Assembly (NCBI RefSeq): GCF_024529955.1
Contig: NZ_AP024854.1
Span: 1,116,001-1,180,000 of the forward strand
Length of the DNA: 64,000 nt
Source of the DNA: Photobacterium toruni
Lineage (GTDB): Bacteria; Pseudomonadota; Gammaproteobacteria; Enterobacterales; Vibrionaceae
Direction of reading: 5' to 3'
The notes under the pieces are model-generated. The model saw only the letters and a list, made by a program, of their open reading frames with translations, searched no databases and had not been told where the DNA came from. Shown piece after piece: positions 1 to 8,818 of the stretch. The number at the start of each line of letters is the position of its first letter. The first letter of the stretch is position 1. The translations under genes and the position numbers were made by a program.

Positions 1-326
1 AATGTTCGATCAATAAAGCTACTGAGGATCGCATGCTTATCTAATACTAATGGTATAACAAGGTTGAGTACCATCGCTGGAATGGTTAATGATAGTTTTT
101 CAAAGACTTTGTGCCGTACCATAACGTGTCCCCATGTCGCTTGGGAACGTTTAATTGCGGAACGTAATATAGCGAGTAATCCCCAACGAACAAAGACATA
201 AGCGAAAAAAGCAACCACACAGCAAAGTACCATGAAGATGGCTGTCGATATGCTATCTTGCGGTTGAATATTAATCCCAAGCTGTGACATGCCATTAGCA
301 ATGTCCAAGCGTATTTTATGGCTCAA
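1..326 (-). CDS. YbdG/MscM-like mechanosensitive channel, N-terminal part (cut by window start)
   Basis: The minus strand is open from 326 to the window edge. It encodes a protein with an N-terminal transmembrane stretch (about residues 29-52) and a second hydrophobic stretch starting near residue 84. The pattern of the first TM, the S-x-x-x-W step after it and the K-V-F-x-K-L-S segment resembles the N-terminus of E. coli YbdG, a miniconductance mechanosensitive channel of the inner membrane. The start is inferred to be TTG at 326-324: it has GGAG 7 nt upstream, and an in-frame TGA a few codons further up leaves no ATG. The MscS core domain would lie outside the window, so the family call rests on the N-terminus only. 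Confidence 0.6.
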   Translation of the reverse strand, partial: MSHKIRLDIANGMSQLGINIQPQDSISTAIFMVLCCVVAFFAYVFVRWGLLAILRSAIKRSQATWGHVMVRHKVFEKLSLTIPAMVLNLVIPLVLDKHAILSSFIDRT

Positions 327-540
327 AATAGAACTCCAAACTCACCTGTGAATAAAAACGTAGCTGGCTCGATATCGTCATTGGTTTGGGAACACAATCG
401 ACGGCGGATACGAGTATTTTTATAGTGGTGTTTATCTTAGCATAATCAGAAGGGTACATTAGTGGTAGAATCTTAGAATACTAAGTCTGTATGCTCGGTT
501 GAGTAAACAGTATTATATTAATGATAGTGTGGAGAACGTG

Positions 541-1311
541 GTGGCCAAAAAATATTATGTTGTTTGGATCGGTCGTGAACCTGGTATTTACAGTGATTGG
601 GCAAGTTGTAAACAGCAAGTAGATAAATTTGCAGGGGCGCGATATAAATCATTTTCAACTCAACCTGAAGCGGTCGCCGCTTTTGGAAAACCATCGCAAA
701 TTTGTGGTTCATCAGCACCAGTTAAAAAGACATCAGCAAAACGTACCACCGCAAGTAAAGGCTCATTAACCAGTGAACAAGTGCATGCATTAACGGTTGA
801 AACTAAAATTTTTACTGATGGTGGCTGTGATCCTAACCCAGGTAAAGCGGGTTCAGGATTGGCATTATACCGTAATAATCAACTCCATGAGTTGTGGTAT
901 GGCTTATATGAGCCAATGGGAACCAATAATACTGCAGAGTTAAATGCACTTAATCAAGCGTTGATATTAGCCGAACAAGCATTGATACAGGGCTCTACGG
1001 TAGCTATTTTTTGTGATTCAAAATATTCGATTCAATGTATTACCCAATGGGCGATAACATGGCAAAAAAATGGCTGGAAAAAAGCAGGGGGGGAAATTAA
1101 AAACTTAGTATTGATCCAACAAATGTTCACCCGTTATCAAGCATTAAAATTACAGCTTGAGATTCATCATGTTAATGGTCATGTCGGCATTGAAGGTAAT
1201 GAATTAGCGGATCGAATGTCAATTTTAGCGGTCGACACTAAAAAGGTCGATTTTTGTTTGTACCAACCGCCTTATGATTTAACTGCTTTGCTTGCACTAC
1301 GCGCAGGTTAA
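541..1311 (+). CDS. rnhA: Ribonuclease H with N-terminal viroplasmin domain
   Basis: The protein has about 256 residues. Residues 2-48 (AKKYYVVW...) form a caulimovirus viroplasmin/RNase HI N-terminal domain, which binds RNA-DNA hybrids. A basic linker (about 60-90) follows, then an RNase H catalytic domain (about 88-235). The four carboxylates are visible: D93 (TDGG), E133 (NTAE), D159 (CDSKY) and D224 (LADR), with a GHVG histidine near 214. It should cleave the RNA strand of RNA-DNA hybrids in the cytoplasm. The frame is open upstream to a TTG at 499, but GTG at 541 is preferred: GGAG lies 6 nt upstream and the domain starts exactly there. Domain order matches eukaryote-type RNase H1 rather than the short E. 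coli RnhA, so this may be a second RNase H in the genome. Confidence 0.9.
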   Translation: MAKKYYVVWIGREPGIYSDWASCKQQVDKFAGARYKSFSTQPEAVAAFGKPSQICGSSAPVKKTSAKRTTASKGSLTSEQVHALTVETKIFTDGGCDPNPGKAGSGLALYRNNQLHELWYGLYEPMGTNNTAELNALNQALILAEQALIQGSTVAIFCDSKYSIQCITQWAITWQKNGWKKAGGEIKNLVLIQQMFTRYQALKLQLEIHHVNGHVGIEGNELADRMSILAVDTKKVDFCLYQPPYDLTALLALRAG

Positions 1312-1317
1312 GATCTG

Positions 1318-1650
1318 TTAGCTTTGTGTTAATACTGCGAGCATGCGTAAAATGTTCGCTTTATTATCATTACAGCCCATCATTTCTGGGTTAGCTAATG
1401 CATATAGATAGCCTTCAATACGATTACCATCAATATCTGTTCTAAAGTCAATTAAATTGGCCCATTGCTCTACATCATCAGCATCAATCTCGTCGGTAAG
1501 GTATTTTTCTAATACCATAATCAAATGCTGGTGGCTTACCTCAAATGGTACTTCATTAGACTCAATATCGGCATTGACGAATACAGAAAAAGCAGCGTCT
1601 CGTTGAGGACCAAAGGTTAATATTTGATGAAGCGCTTGTTGTTTGTTCAT
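1318..1650 (-). CDS. Conserved hypothetical acidic protein, about 110 aa
   Basis: I do not recognise a family with confidence. The product is a soluble acidic protein without signal peptide or membrane segment, rich in Asp/Asn in its second half (EIDADD, DGNRIEGY). The frame is open upstream to an ATG at 1719, but that start lies inside the hairpin terminator of dcuC; the ATG at 1650 is therefore preferred, although no clear Shine-Dalgarno sequence precedes it. It ends only a few bases from the end of the rnh gene, so the two converge. Confidence 0.6.
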   Translation of the reverse strand: MNKQQALHQILTFGPQRDAAFSVFVNADIESNEVPFEVSHQHLIMVLEKYLTDEIDADDVEQWANLIDFRTDIDGNRIEGYLYALANPEMMGCNDNKANILRMLAVLTQS

Positions 1651-1711
1651 AGTTGTATCATTACGGTTTGAATCAGTAATGGTAATTGTGCCGTGATGCA
1701 CAACAGAAAAA

Positions 1712-1743
1712 AAGCCCACTGAGCGTGTTTTCTCAGTGGGCTT
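1712..1743 (-). terminator. Intrinsic terminator of dcuC
   Basis: A perfect 12-bp stem (AAGCCCACTGAG with its complement, loop of 8 nt) is followed on the minus strand by a run of seven to eight T. It lies about 50 nt after the dcuC stop codon. Confidence 0.9.
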
Positions 1744-1790
1744 ACTATTTTTAGATGCTTAATATATTAAACCGTCATGCGACTTAATTA

Positions 1791-3158
1791 TTAAGCATAC
1801 ATAGGAACTAATACCATGGTACCGATAATTACGGTAACTAGACCACAAAGAACAGGAACAACGGTACGTTTAACTACATCAAAAGGGTTGATTTTTGCCA
1901 TACCCGATGTTGCAACAATAACACCAGATACAGGTGAGATTGTACGACCTAAATTTGATGCTTGTAGCATAGGAATAATTAAGAACGCAGGGTGTAATCC
2001 TAATTTACCTGCTAGTTGAGGCGCAAGTTCTACAAATGCATAGAAAGGTGCGTTACCTGAACCTGTTGCAATTGCTGCCGCTACGGTTAGTGCGGTTAAT
2101 AGTAGCATTAGTGCGAAACCGCCAGCACCTGCTTTATCAGCTAAAGCAATGAGGTTGTCGATTGTGCCAACAGTCATAAGGCCTTGTGCAAAAACCCCCG
2201 CAGCAACTAATAGCATTACCACGCCTTTAAATGCATCACCCATACCGGCATAACAAGATTCAAGATTACTTAATGTTGTTTTACCGTTTAAACGGTTAGA
2301 CAAGAAATCAACTACGGCACCTAATGCAATAGAAACGATGACAATGGTGTAAATATCAAGTTTTAAGCCTGGAATCGTCTCACCATTAAACAAGAATACA
2401 CCGATGATAGGCATAAAAGGTAAGATCGAGTAGTAACTTGGTGCATGCACTTCCATTTCAGAAATATCAACACGTTCCATTGGGGTGTTGTCTTTCTTAT
2501 CAAGGTATTTATTCCAGAAAAATGCAGCAACTGCCATCACAATAATAGCGCAGATTGAAACAGGTAATACTGTTTCTACAGCAAATACATGTAAAGGTAA
2601 GCCTGACTTTTCAGCAGCAACAACAACATCACCTGATGTTGGTGACAGAATGATAGCAGCAGGCGATGCGCAGACGGCTGCAGCAGCAGGGCGAGAAATG
2701 CCCATTGCTGTCATCATTGGGAATAGAGTTGCCATTAATAGCACGCCAAGGCCTGTTGCAGAGCTTACAGCAAGCGACATTAAGCAGGCTACAATATATG
2801 CGGCAACTAATAAAGCGTAAGGCGATTTGATAAAAGAAAGAGGTTTAGAAAATTGCTTAACAACGACGTTATTTGCGCCAATGTGTGTCATATAAGAAGC
2901 AAAACCACACAATAGCATGATTTGTAAGCCGAGACCGCCGCCACGGTTTTGCAGCATGTATTTAACATATTCTAAAGAGTCAGTTAATAAATTACCTGTA
3001 GAAGCAACTTTTGCGGGTAAAACAGAATGGCCTAATAAACCAGCTATAATTAATAACGAAACCCCCGCAGTTAATAAAACGCCAGCAGCGTTATATCCTT
3101 TTACAATGTAATAGCCAACAGCGATGGTGATCACTAAACCAATTAATAATTCCGTCAT
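1791..3158 (-). CDS. dcuC: Anaerobic C4-dicarboxylate transporter DcuC
   Basis: The 455-residue, very hydrophobic inner-membrane protein matches DcuC along its whole length. Conserved blocks seen include CGFASYMTHIGAN (about 86-98), SSATGLGVLLMATLFP, ASPAAIILSPTSGDVV, GSGNAPFYAFVE and LQASNLGRTISPVSG. DcuC exports succinate during fumarate respiration or mixed-acid fermentation in exchange for other C4-dicarboxylates. The length is that of the family (E. coli 461). It is a single-gene unit with its own terminator downstream; the LysR gene behind its promoter points the same way but is 245 bp off and is more likely tied to the MFS gene on its other side. Confidence 0.93.
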   Translation of the reverse strand: MTELLIGLVITIAVGYYIVKGYNAAGVLLTAGVSLLIIAGLLGHSVLPAKVASTGNLLTDSLEYVKYMLQNRGGGLGLQIMLLCGFASYMTHIGANNVVVKQFSKPLSFIKSPYALLVAAYIVACLMSLAVSSATGLGVLLMATLFPMMTAMGISRPAAAAVCASPAAIILSPTSGDVVVAAEKSGLPLHVFAVETVLPVSICAIIVMAVAAFFWNKYLDKKDNTPMERVDISEMEVHAPSYYSILPFMPIIGVFLFNGETIPGLKLDIYTIVIVSIALGAVVDFLSNRLNGKTTLSNLESCYAGMGDAFKGVVMLLVAAGVFAQGLMTVGTIDNLIALADKAGAGGFALMLLLTALTVAAAIATGSGNAPFYAFVELAPQLAGKLGLHPAFLIIPMLQASNLGRTISPVSGVIVATSGMAKINPFDVVKRTVVPVLCGLVTVIIGTMVLVPMYA

Positions 3159-3403
3159 GGAAATTCCTTTTCTTAAATCAAAAAATGTATATTTATGACA
3201 TTTAGCAGTCTGTTTTTCATAAACTACGCGCGTAATGTAGCGAAAAAAAAGTTTATGAACGACTATTAACCGATCAATATATGATCTACTCCCTATTTTT
3301 ATTGATAATGTTAATGGTTTTACTCGATTGGTGAGGTTGTTTGGTAGGTAACTGTTTTTTATCTGTTAAATTTCGTTAGGAAGAATGCATTTTTTTACGT
3401 TTA

Positions 3404-4276
3404 TTATTGGCATTGTTGTTTTACATATTCGATGAATGTTCTATCTGCAAGAGATAAATAACCTTGTTTTCGCCATGCCATCGCAAGATCTAACTGAATT
3501 GGCTCTGCAAACGGAATAGGAATAAGGTGGGCTTCATGTTCTGTGACTAATTCAAGTAATGCTGTTATAGCAAAATCATGGCGAATAATTTGTAAGATCA
3601 TCGGTAATAAATTAGTTTCAAATGAAATGTTTGGGGTTAAATTATGCTGTTCACAGACTAAATCCAGCATTTCACGATGAAAATAACCTGGTTTAAATGC
3701 GACTAATTCTTGTCCGAAAAAATCGTCAAAACTGAGCTCTTGTTTGTTTGCAAAGTCATGTTGTTCACTAACGACAGCGACCATTTGTGAACGTAAAAGA
3801 TGCTCAGTTTGTAAGCTTTCAGGTACGGCTTGATTAATAATAACCCCAAGGTCTAACTCGCCATCAAGTAGCATTTGTCGAATCGATTGTGTACCTGCTT
3901 CGACAATCGTTAATTTTAAATTAGGATAATGACTTTTAAACCCCATCAATATTTGGGGAAAGAAATATGATCCTAACATACTGGGTACGCCAAATCGTAC
4001 TTCACCTTTTTCTAACCCACGTAACTCTTTCATTGCAAGTGTTGCATCATCTATTTTTTGTAAAATTTGTTTCGCATGTATCAGTAATACTTCTCCTTCT
4101 TGAGTTAACGTAACTTTACGCTCATTTCGATAAAATAGAGTAAGTTCTAATTCTTGTTCAAGTTTTTTTATCGCAATACTAAGTGCTGGTTGTGCGATGT
4201 GAAGCTGTTTTGCTGCGCGAGTGAAGTTTTTTGTTTCTGCTAATTGGGTAAAATAAGTAAGTAGGCGAGTATCCAT
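3404..4276 (-). CDS. LysR-family regulator, divergent from an MFS transporter gene
   Basis: The 290-residue protein starts with a LysR winged-helix domain: residues 17-60 carry F-T-R-A-A-K-Q-L-H-I-A-Q-P-A-L-S and the typical K-K-L-E-Q-E-L. A periplasmic-binding-protein-like effector domain follows from about residue 90. It is transcribed away from the MFS gene at 4438 across a 161-bp gap. This resembles the E. coli ynfL/ynfM arrangement and suggests it controls that transporter. The effector cannot be read from the sequence. Confidence 0.85.
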   Translation of the reverse strand: MDTRLLTYFTQLAETKNFTRAAKQLHIAQPALSIAIKKLEQELELTLFYRNERKVTLTQEGEVLLIHAKQILQKIDDATLAMKELRGLEKGEVRFGVPSMLGSYFFPQILMGFKSHYPNLKLTIVEAGTQSIRQMLLDGELDLGVIINQAVPESLQTEHLLRSQMVAVVSEQHDFANKQELSFDDFFGQELVAFKPGYFHREMLDLVCEQHNLTPNISFETNLLPMILQIIRHDFAITALLELVTEHEAHLIPIPFAEPIQLDLAMAWRKQGYLSLADRTFIEYVKQQCQ

Positions 4277-4437
4277 AGCTATAGTCTTTATATATCACTG
4301 TGATATTTATTATATATTTTATTTATTATGCTGCTGTTGTTATTGTCTTGTCACGTTATGTTTAGTTTTGATGAATAATACATTATTACCCTAATTGTGT
4401 AGCACACTAAACATGGTTCTCTTTTGGTGATGAAATC

Positions 4438-5637
4438 ATGATAGAAACGAATACAGTAGCCTATAAAAAGACCAGCTTTGCATTGGCATTAGGCTCGTTT
4501 ATTGTTTTTTGTAATTTGTATTTGTTCCAACCGATGTTGCCGTTGATGGCAACTGAATTTTCTGTATCTGCAACGCAAATTAATTGGATATTAGCAGCAA
4601 CAACATTAATGCTTGCCGTTTGTTTAATTCCATGGGCGATTGCATCAGAGATGGTTGGGCGACGAATAATTATGGTGATCAGTTTATTATTGATGCCAGT
4701 TGTTGGTATTGCGATGGTTTTTACTCATAATTTATTTGCATTAACCTTAGCAAGGGCCGTTATGGGAATATCTGTCGCAGGTTATGTTGCCGTTGCCGTT
4801 GCTTATATGGCAGAAGAATTTAGTCCTAAGGCATTAATGTTAGCCGTCGGTGGTTATATTAGTGCGAATTCATTAGGAGGAATAGCAGGACGATTATATG
4901 GCGGTATTATAGGTGAGAAATTAGGTTGGCATTGGGCTGTTTTAGGTATGGCGATCATGAGCTTTATTGGCGCAGTCATTGTCATTAAATTATTACCACA
5001 ACAACAACATTTTATTCGCCATGGTCATAAACTACGAGTTCATGGTCATCAACTCTTTGCCCATCTTAAACAACCTATATTATGGCTAGCAATGCTAATT
5101 GGTGGGTTGAATTTTGCTTTATTTATTAATCTTTATTCTGTTACAGGATTTAGATTGGTTGCTGCACCGTTTAACTTACCATTGAGCTGGGCTTCTCTTA
5201 TTTTTCTTTGTTATCTCAGTGGTACGGTAACATCACGATTAAGTGGTCGTTGGGCAAGTCGATATAGTCCATTATCCGGTATGATTTTGGGGGGTATTTT
5301 AAGCTTAGTGGGAATGTGGTTAGGTTTAATAGAATCACGAATTACAATTTTCATTAGCTTATTGTTATTAAGTTCAGGTGCATTTTTCACTCACTCATTA
5401 GCTTATGCTTGGGTCAGTCAACACGCTAAGGTCGCTAAGGCAACAGCAACTGCACTGTATTTAGTTCATTATTATGTTGGTGGTAGCTTAGGTGGATTCT
5501 TATTAATTTATTGCTGGCAATATGGCGGCTGGGATACTGTTGTTGCAGGCGGAACCGCATTATATTTGATCATGTTTATATTGTGTGGATTGTTAATTAA
5601 ATCAGCACATCGACAGCTTGTACCGCAACCAAATTAA
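4438..5637 (+). CDS. MFS transporter, YnfM-like
   Basis: The product has 399 residues with about 12 membrane segments. Features shared with E. coli YnfM are the N-terminal FCNLYLFQPMLP segment, the GRR loop after TM2 (ASEMVGRRI), the AYMAEEF motif after TM4, a glycine-rich TM5 (SANSLGGIAGRLYGG), and SGAFFTHSLAYAWVSQHA near TM10. YnfM belongs to drug/small-molecule efflux proteins of the major facilitator superfamily; the substrate is unknown. The divergent LysR gene is its probable regulator. Confidence 0.85.
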   Translation: MIETNTVAYKKTSFALALGSFIVFCNLYLFQPMLPLMATEFSVSATQINWILAATTLMLAVCLIPWAIASEMVGRRIIMVISLLLMPVVGIAMVFTHNLFALTLARAVMGISVAGYVAVAVAYMAEEFSPKALMLAVGGYISANSLGGIAGRLYGGIIGEKLGWHWAVLGMAIMSFIGAVIVIKLLPQQQHFIRHGHKLRVHGHQLFAHLKQPILWLAMLIGGLNFALFINLYSVTGFRLVAAPFNLPLSWASLIFLCYLSGTVTSRLSGRWASRYSPLSGMILGGILSLVGMWLGLIESRITIFISLLLLSSGAFFTHSLAYAWVSQHAKVAKATATALYLVHYYVGGSLGGFLLIYCWQYGGWDTVVAGGTALYLIMFILCGLLIKSAHRQLVPQPN

Positions 5638-5654
5638 AGACTGAATTGTTATTT

Positions 5655-5704
5655 AACAGTGTTGTTGTCTTATTACTAACCCGTAATTAAGTTGCAACAC
5701 TGTT
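5655..5704. terminator. Inverted repeat between convergent genes
   Basis: AACAGTGTTG at 5655-5664 is perfectly repeated in inverse at 5695-5704, with a 30-nt loop. It sits between the end of the MFS gene and the end of the lysozyme-inhibitor gene. There is no good T-run, so termination is likely but not certain. Confidence 0.45.
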
Positions 5705-5717
5705 GAATAAAGAAGGT

Positions 5718-6149
5718 TTAATCAATCGCAATAGTTAACGTGTAATGGCTACTTTCGCCTCGACGCGCAAAAGCACGATATTGACCAATACGGATACTGT
5801 ATTTACCGCTATAAGGTAATGTATATTCACCATGTTGATTAAGGTCTGTAGAAAAGGGGCTTAAATCAGCGATACGTTCAAGTTTAGAATTTAAAAGAAT
5901 AATCCATAATTTAGTGCTTTTAGTGTCTAAGGTTACTTTTAAATGTTGGCTTTTTTTGGCATAAAAAACATAATTATTAACATCATAGTTAGCGACGGTT
6001 GTGGTGTATTGACCGCTGCTTGCACCCGTTTTAAAGTGAATAGTCTCATGGCTATCAGCAGCGATTGCCATAAAAGAACAACTGCTTAAAACCAGTGCTA
6101 CAAAAAGTAATCCTAGCTGTTTTATATATAACATAATACGACTTAACAT
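5718..6149 (-). CDS. pliG: Periplasmic inhibitor of g-type lysozyme
   Basis: The 143-residue protein has an N-terminal signal sequence ending near ..FMAIAA (about residue 30); a Cys at residue 24 (LSSCS) could be a lipobox-like site. The mature part follows E. coli PliG (YcgK) closely: FKTGASSGQY, then YDVNNYVFYAKKSQHLKV, then DLSPFSTDLNQHGEYTLP and SGKYSIRIGQYRAFAR. PliG binds and blocks goose-type lysozyme and protects the cell wall from hosts that make this enzyme, such as fish and molluscs. Two start codons are possible, at 6149 and 6134; neither has a strong ribosome binding site. The gene stands alone. Confidence 0.85.
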   Translation of the reverse strand: MLSRIMLYIKQLGLLFVALVLSSCSFMAIAADSHETIHFKTGASSGQYTTTVANYDVNNYVFYAKKSQHLKVTLDTKSTKLWIILLNSKLERIADLSPFSTDLNQHGEYTLPYSGKYSIRIGQYRAFARRGESSHYTLTIAID

Positions 6150-6192
6150 TTGATAAACCGATCTTGTTAACGATATTAACGTGTTAAAAGTA

Positions 6193-6221
6193 CGCAGTAT
6201 TTAATCGGGGGAAATACTGCG
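6193..6221 (-). terminator. Probable terminator of glpABC
   Basis: A perfect 10-bp stem (CGCAGTATTT and its complement, loop of 9 nt) lies about 45 nt after the glpC stop. The minus-strand tail is only TACTTTT, so the T-run is weak. Confidence 0.6.
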
Positions 6222-6266
6222 CATTTGATTAGTATTATCAAAAAGAGGCAAATGGTAAAGTTATGT

Positions 6267-7475
6267 TTAATCAGTGAGTGCCATTGCAAGTAAACTAATA
6301 GGGTGGATTGTAGTTAAATGAGTATTTTCTTCAATTTGCCATTTACATGTTTCACAATCAGTTATTGCATAATCAGCGTTAGCACTGCGTATTTTTTGAA
6401 ATAAATCTTCACCAATTTTCATCGATGTATCATAATTTTCAGTTTTAAAACCATAAGTACCCGCTAAACCACAGCATTGACTATCCAATACTTCAAGTTC
6501 TAATCCTGGGATCATTTTCAGTAACTCAATGGTGTATAAACTTCCACCAGTACGCTCAAGGTGACATGGTGTATGATAAACCACTTTTTTATTAATAGGT
6601 TTGAGCTTAGGCGTATTACCATTCATAAAGGCTTTGAGTAAAAAACGGGTAACATACTCAATGCGATCAGCAACTTTGGCATTATCAATTTTTAATACAT
6701 GCGGATATTCTTCACGCAAAGTAAAGGCACAAGTTGAAGAGGTGGATACAATAGTCGAATTATATTTTTCAATAACTGCTTCAAAACTTTGAGTATTAAG
6801 TAATGCATTTTTCTTGGCTTTATCAAAGAATCCGTTTGCAATTAATGGCACACCACAGCATTTTTCTTTATCCAATAACTGCACACCAATATTCATTGCA
6901 TTCATAACTTTAACAAAATCTTGACCTAATAGTGGATTATTATAATTCACATAACAGCCGTGAAAGTAATGCACTTGTTGTGGATAGCGTGTCTGATTCG
7001 AGCAATGCTTTTTATACCATTGGCGGAATGTACCATGAGAATATTTAGGCAAACTTTTATGATCATGAACACCAATGGTTTTATGCATGATTTTTTTTAC
7101 AGGTTTCATGCCTGTAATTGCATTAACGAAAGGTGCAAAAGGTGTTGCGACTGTCCCCATTAAATCAGTATGGCTTAAGACGAAATCTCGAATCGTTTTA
7201 ATATTGAGGTCGTGTTTAGCATGTTTACTACGTGCAACGGCAATCATGTCGCCGATTTTTACCCCTGAAGGGCAAGCGGTTTCACAGCGTTTACAGTTAG
7301 TGCATAGTTTAAGCATATCATCATAAAATTCCGCACTTTTGATCCGTAATCGTTCACCATCTGGACCGCATTGTTTTGGACCGGGGTAATTAGGATTTGC
7401 TTTAGCAACAGGGCAATAAACGGTACATACGGTGCATTTAATGCATTGGTCAAAACTGGTATCTTGCTTGAGCAT
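6267..7475 (-). CDS. glpC: Anaerobic glycerol-3-phosphate dehydrogenase subunit C
   Basis: The 402-residue protein is the membrane-anchoring iron-sulfur subunit that passes electrons from GlpAB to menaquinone. Two [4Fe-4S] ferredoxin-type motifs are seen: CIKCTVCTVYCP with a following CGPDG (residues 11-36), and CTNCKRCETACPSG (residues 58-71). Two cysteine-rich CCG domains follow, with HGCYVNY...EKCCG and YHTPCHLERTGG...SQCCG. These are typical of GlpC and heterodisulfide-reductase-like proteins. The start overlaps the glpB stop in TAATG, so it is translationally coupled. Length agrees with E. coli GlpC (396). Confidence 0.95.
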   Translation of the reverse strand: MLKQDTSFDQCIKCTVCTVYCPVAKANPNYPGPKQCGPDGERLRIKSAEFYDDMLKLCTNCKRCETACPSGVKIGDMIAVARSKHAKHDLNIKTIRDFVLSHTDLMGTVATPFAPFVNAITGMKPVKKIMHKTIGVHDHKSLPKYSHGTFRQWYKKHCSNQTRYPQQVHYFHGCYVNYNNPLLGQDFVKVMNAMNIGVQLLDKEKCCGVPLIANGFFDKAKKNALLNTQSFEAVIEKYNSTIVSTSSTCAFTLREEYPHVLKIDNAKVADRIEYVTRFLLKAFMNGNTPKLKPINKKVVYHTPCHLERTGGSLYTIELLKMIPGLELEVLDSQCCGLAGTYGFKTENYDTSMKIGEDLFQKIRSANADYAITDCETCKWQIEENTHLTTIHPISLLAMALTD

Positions 7476-8818
7476 TAGATATTGCCCTCTGCTAATGATG
7501 GAAAAATTGCGGTTGAGCTGTGTTTATCGTGTAAGGCGATCATTGATTGGGCCGCATGAAAGCCAGTGCTGATAGCAACACCGCTGCCACTGCCTTCAAA
7601 AATTGGATTGTAATGTGCTAAAATAGCTCCGGCACAATAGAGATTGGTAATTGTGTTACCGTTAAGACTTGGTTGTAACTGTTGATTTGTTTCAACGCCC
7701 ATTCCTAAAAACTGATGCGGTTGGTCACTGAAAAATTGAGGTTGATACCAGTGCTGGTGGTTAGTGGATGTTAATGGCGCAATATCTAATCCCAAAATTG
7801 CTTCTTCAATATGATGACGTTCAGCATGTAAACCACGGCTAAAGAAGCTGCCACTAGCAAGTAAATAATGATTGGCAATTAATGGCATATCGCCGTGATG
7901 ACGTGTAAAAATACGTTGTAATTGGTTATTTTTAAATTCGCCATGAGTGACCTCATCACCGGCAAGAATTAACCCACCTAGTGATTTGTAGTAGCTTTTC
8001 ATAGCATCTTCCAAACGAATACCAAGTAATGATGGTGGCATAGTTGGAATTTCACATAATGTATAACCGGTTAATTGTTCAAGTTTTTTAATGATTTTAA
8101 TCCCAGTGCCGTTACCAAATACGGCAGGAATAACGACAAGATCCGTCTCACCGATAGTATTTTTCATCGCTAAGGAAAAACGTTGTAATTTATGCTCATC
8201 AGCTAAAACACGAGAAATATCAATCGAACGATATTCACATGGATTACGTTGCATTAATTCAGTTTCAGGTAATGCAATGGCAGCCGTCGTTATCTCTACG
8301 TTAGCAAAGTGGGGAAGTAGACGTAAATTATCAGCCGCTAATTGGGGTTGAAAATCACGGAAACCATCAATAGTTACTAAGGCCAATTTACGCAATGATT
8401 TAGCGGGTTCAAACATAGGAAAGGGGTGCACAGTGGATTGTGATAGCCATGTCGCTTTAAACGTTCCCATTGGTGTAATACGCAAATGGTTACAATCATC
8501 AGATTGATGACTCAGTTCAATGCCAAGATGTGCCATTGTCTGTTGATACCAATCAATCGCTTGGCGAGTAACATTAATTCCTACTTTACTATAAGGATGT
8601 TGTGGAGATTGATTAGCTAAAGTTTCAAACTCATCAAAAGGGTAATGTGTTGTTGTGCCATTAGGTAAACGACTTAATACATCAATTGATCCAGAAGAAA
8701 AATGCAGTGCACTTTGTCCTGCAGCAATAACGGCTGTTTTTAGTCCAGCTTGAGCACAACGGATCGCGCAGGTTAAGCCAGCAACACCACCACCAATAAT
8801 TATATTATCAAATTTCAT
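7475..8818 (-). CDS. glpB: Anaerobic glycerol-3-phosphate dehydrogenase subunit B
   Basis: The 447-residue flavoprotein subunit starts with a dinucleotide-binding fold ([16 protein letters not shown], residues 6-21). It contains a family-typical ILGLDIAPL region and, near the C-terminus, a second FAD-contacting segment ([26 protein letters not shown]). GlpB forms the soluble GlpAB dimer that oxidises glycerol-3-phosphate to dihydroxyacetone phosphate under anaerobic conditions. The gene overlaps both neighbours: its start shares TAATG with the glpA stop and its stop shares TAATG with the glpC start. Confidence 0.94.
   Translation of the reverse strand: MKFDNIIIGGGVAGLTCAIRCAQAGLKTAVIAAGQSALHFSSGSIDVLSRLPNGTTTHYPFDEFETLANQSPQHPYSKVGINVTRQAIDWYQQTMAHLGIELSHQSDDCNHLRITPMGTFKATWLSQSTVHPFPMFEPAKSLRKLALVTIDGFRDFQPQLAADNLRLLPHFANVEITTAAIALPETELMQRNPCEYRSIDISRVLADEHKLQRFSLAMKNTIGETDLVVIPAVFGNGTGIKIIKKLEQLTGYTLCEIPTMPPSLLGIRLEDAMKSYYKSLGGLILAGDEVTHGEFKNNQLQRIFTRHHGDMPLIANHYLLASGSFFSRGLHAERHHIEEAILGLDIAPLTSTNHQHWYQPQFFSDQPHQFLGMGVETNQQLQPSLNGNTITNLYCAGAILAHYNPIFEGSGSGVAISTGFHAAQSMIALHDKHSSTAIFPSLAEGNI

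Noticed and set aside
3159..3403. FNR site in front of dcuC
   Set aside because: Expected from the family, but only one half (TTGAT) can be found.
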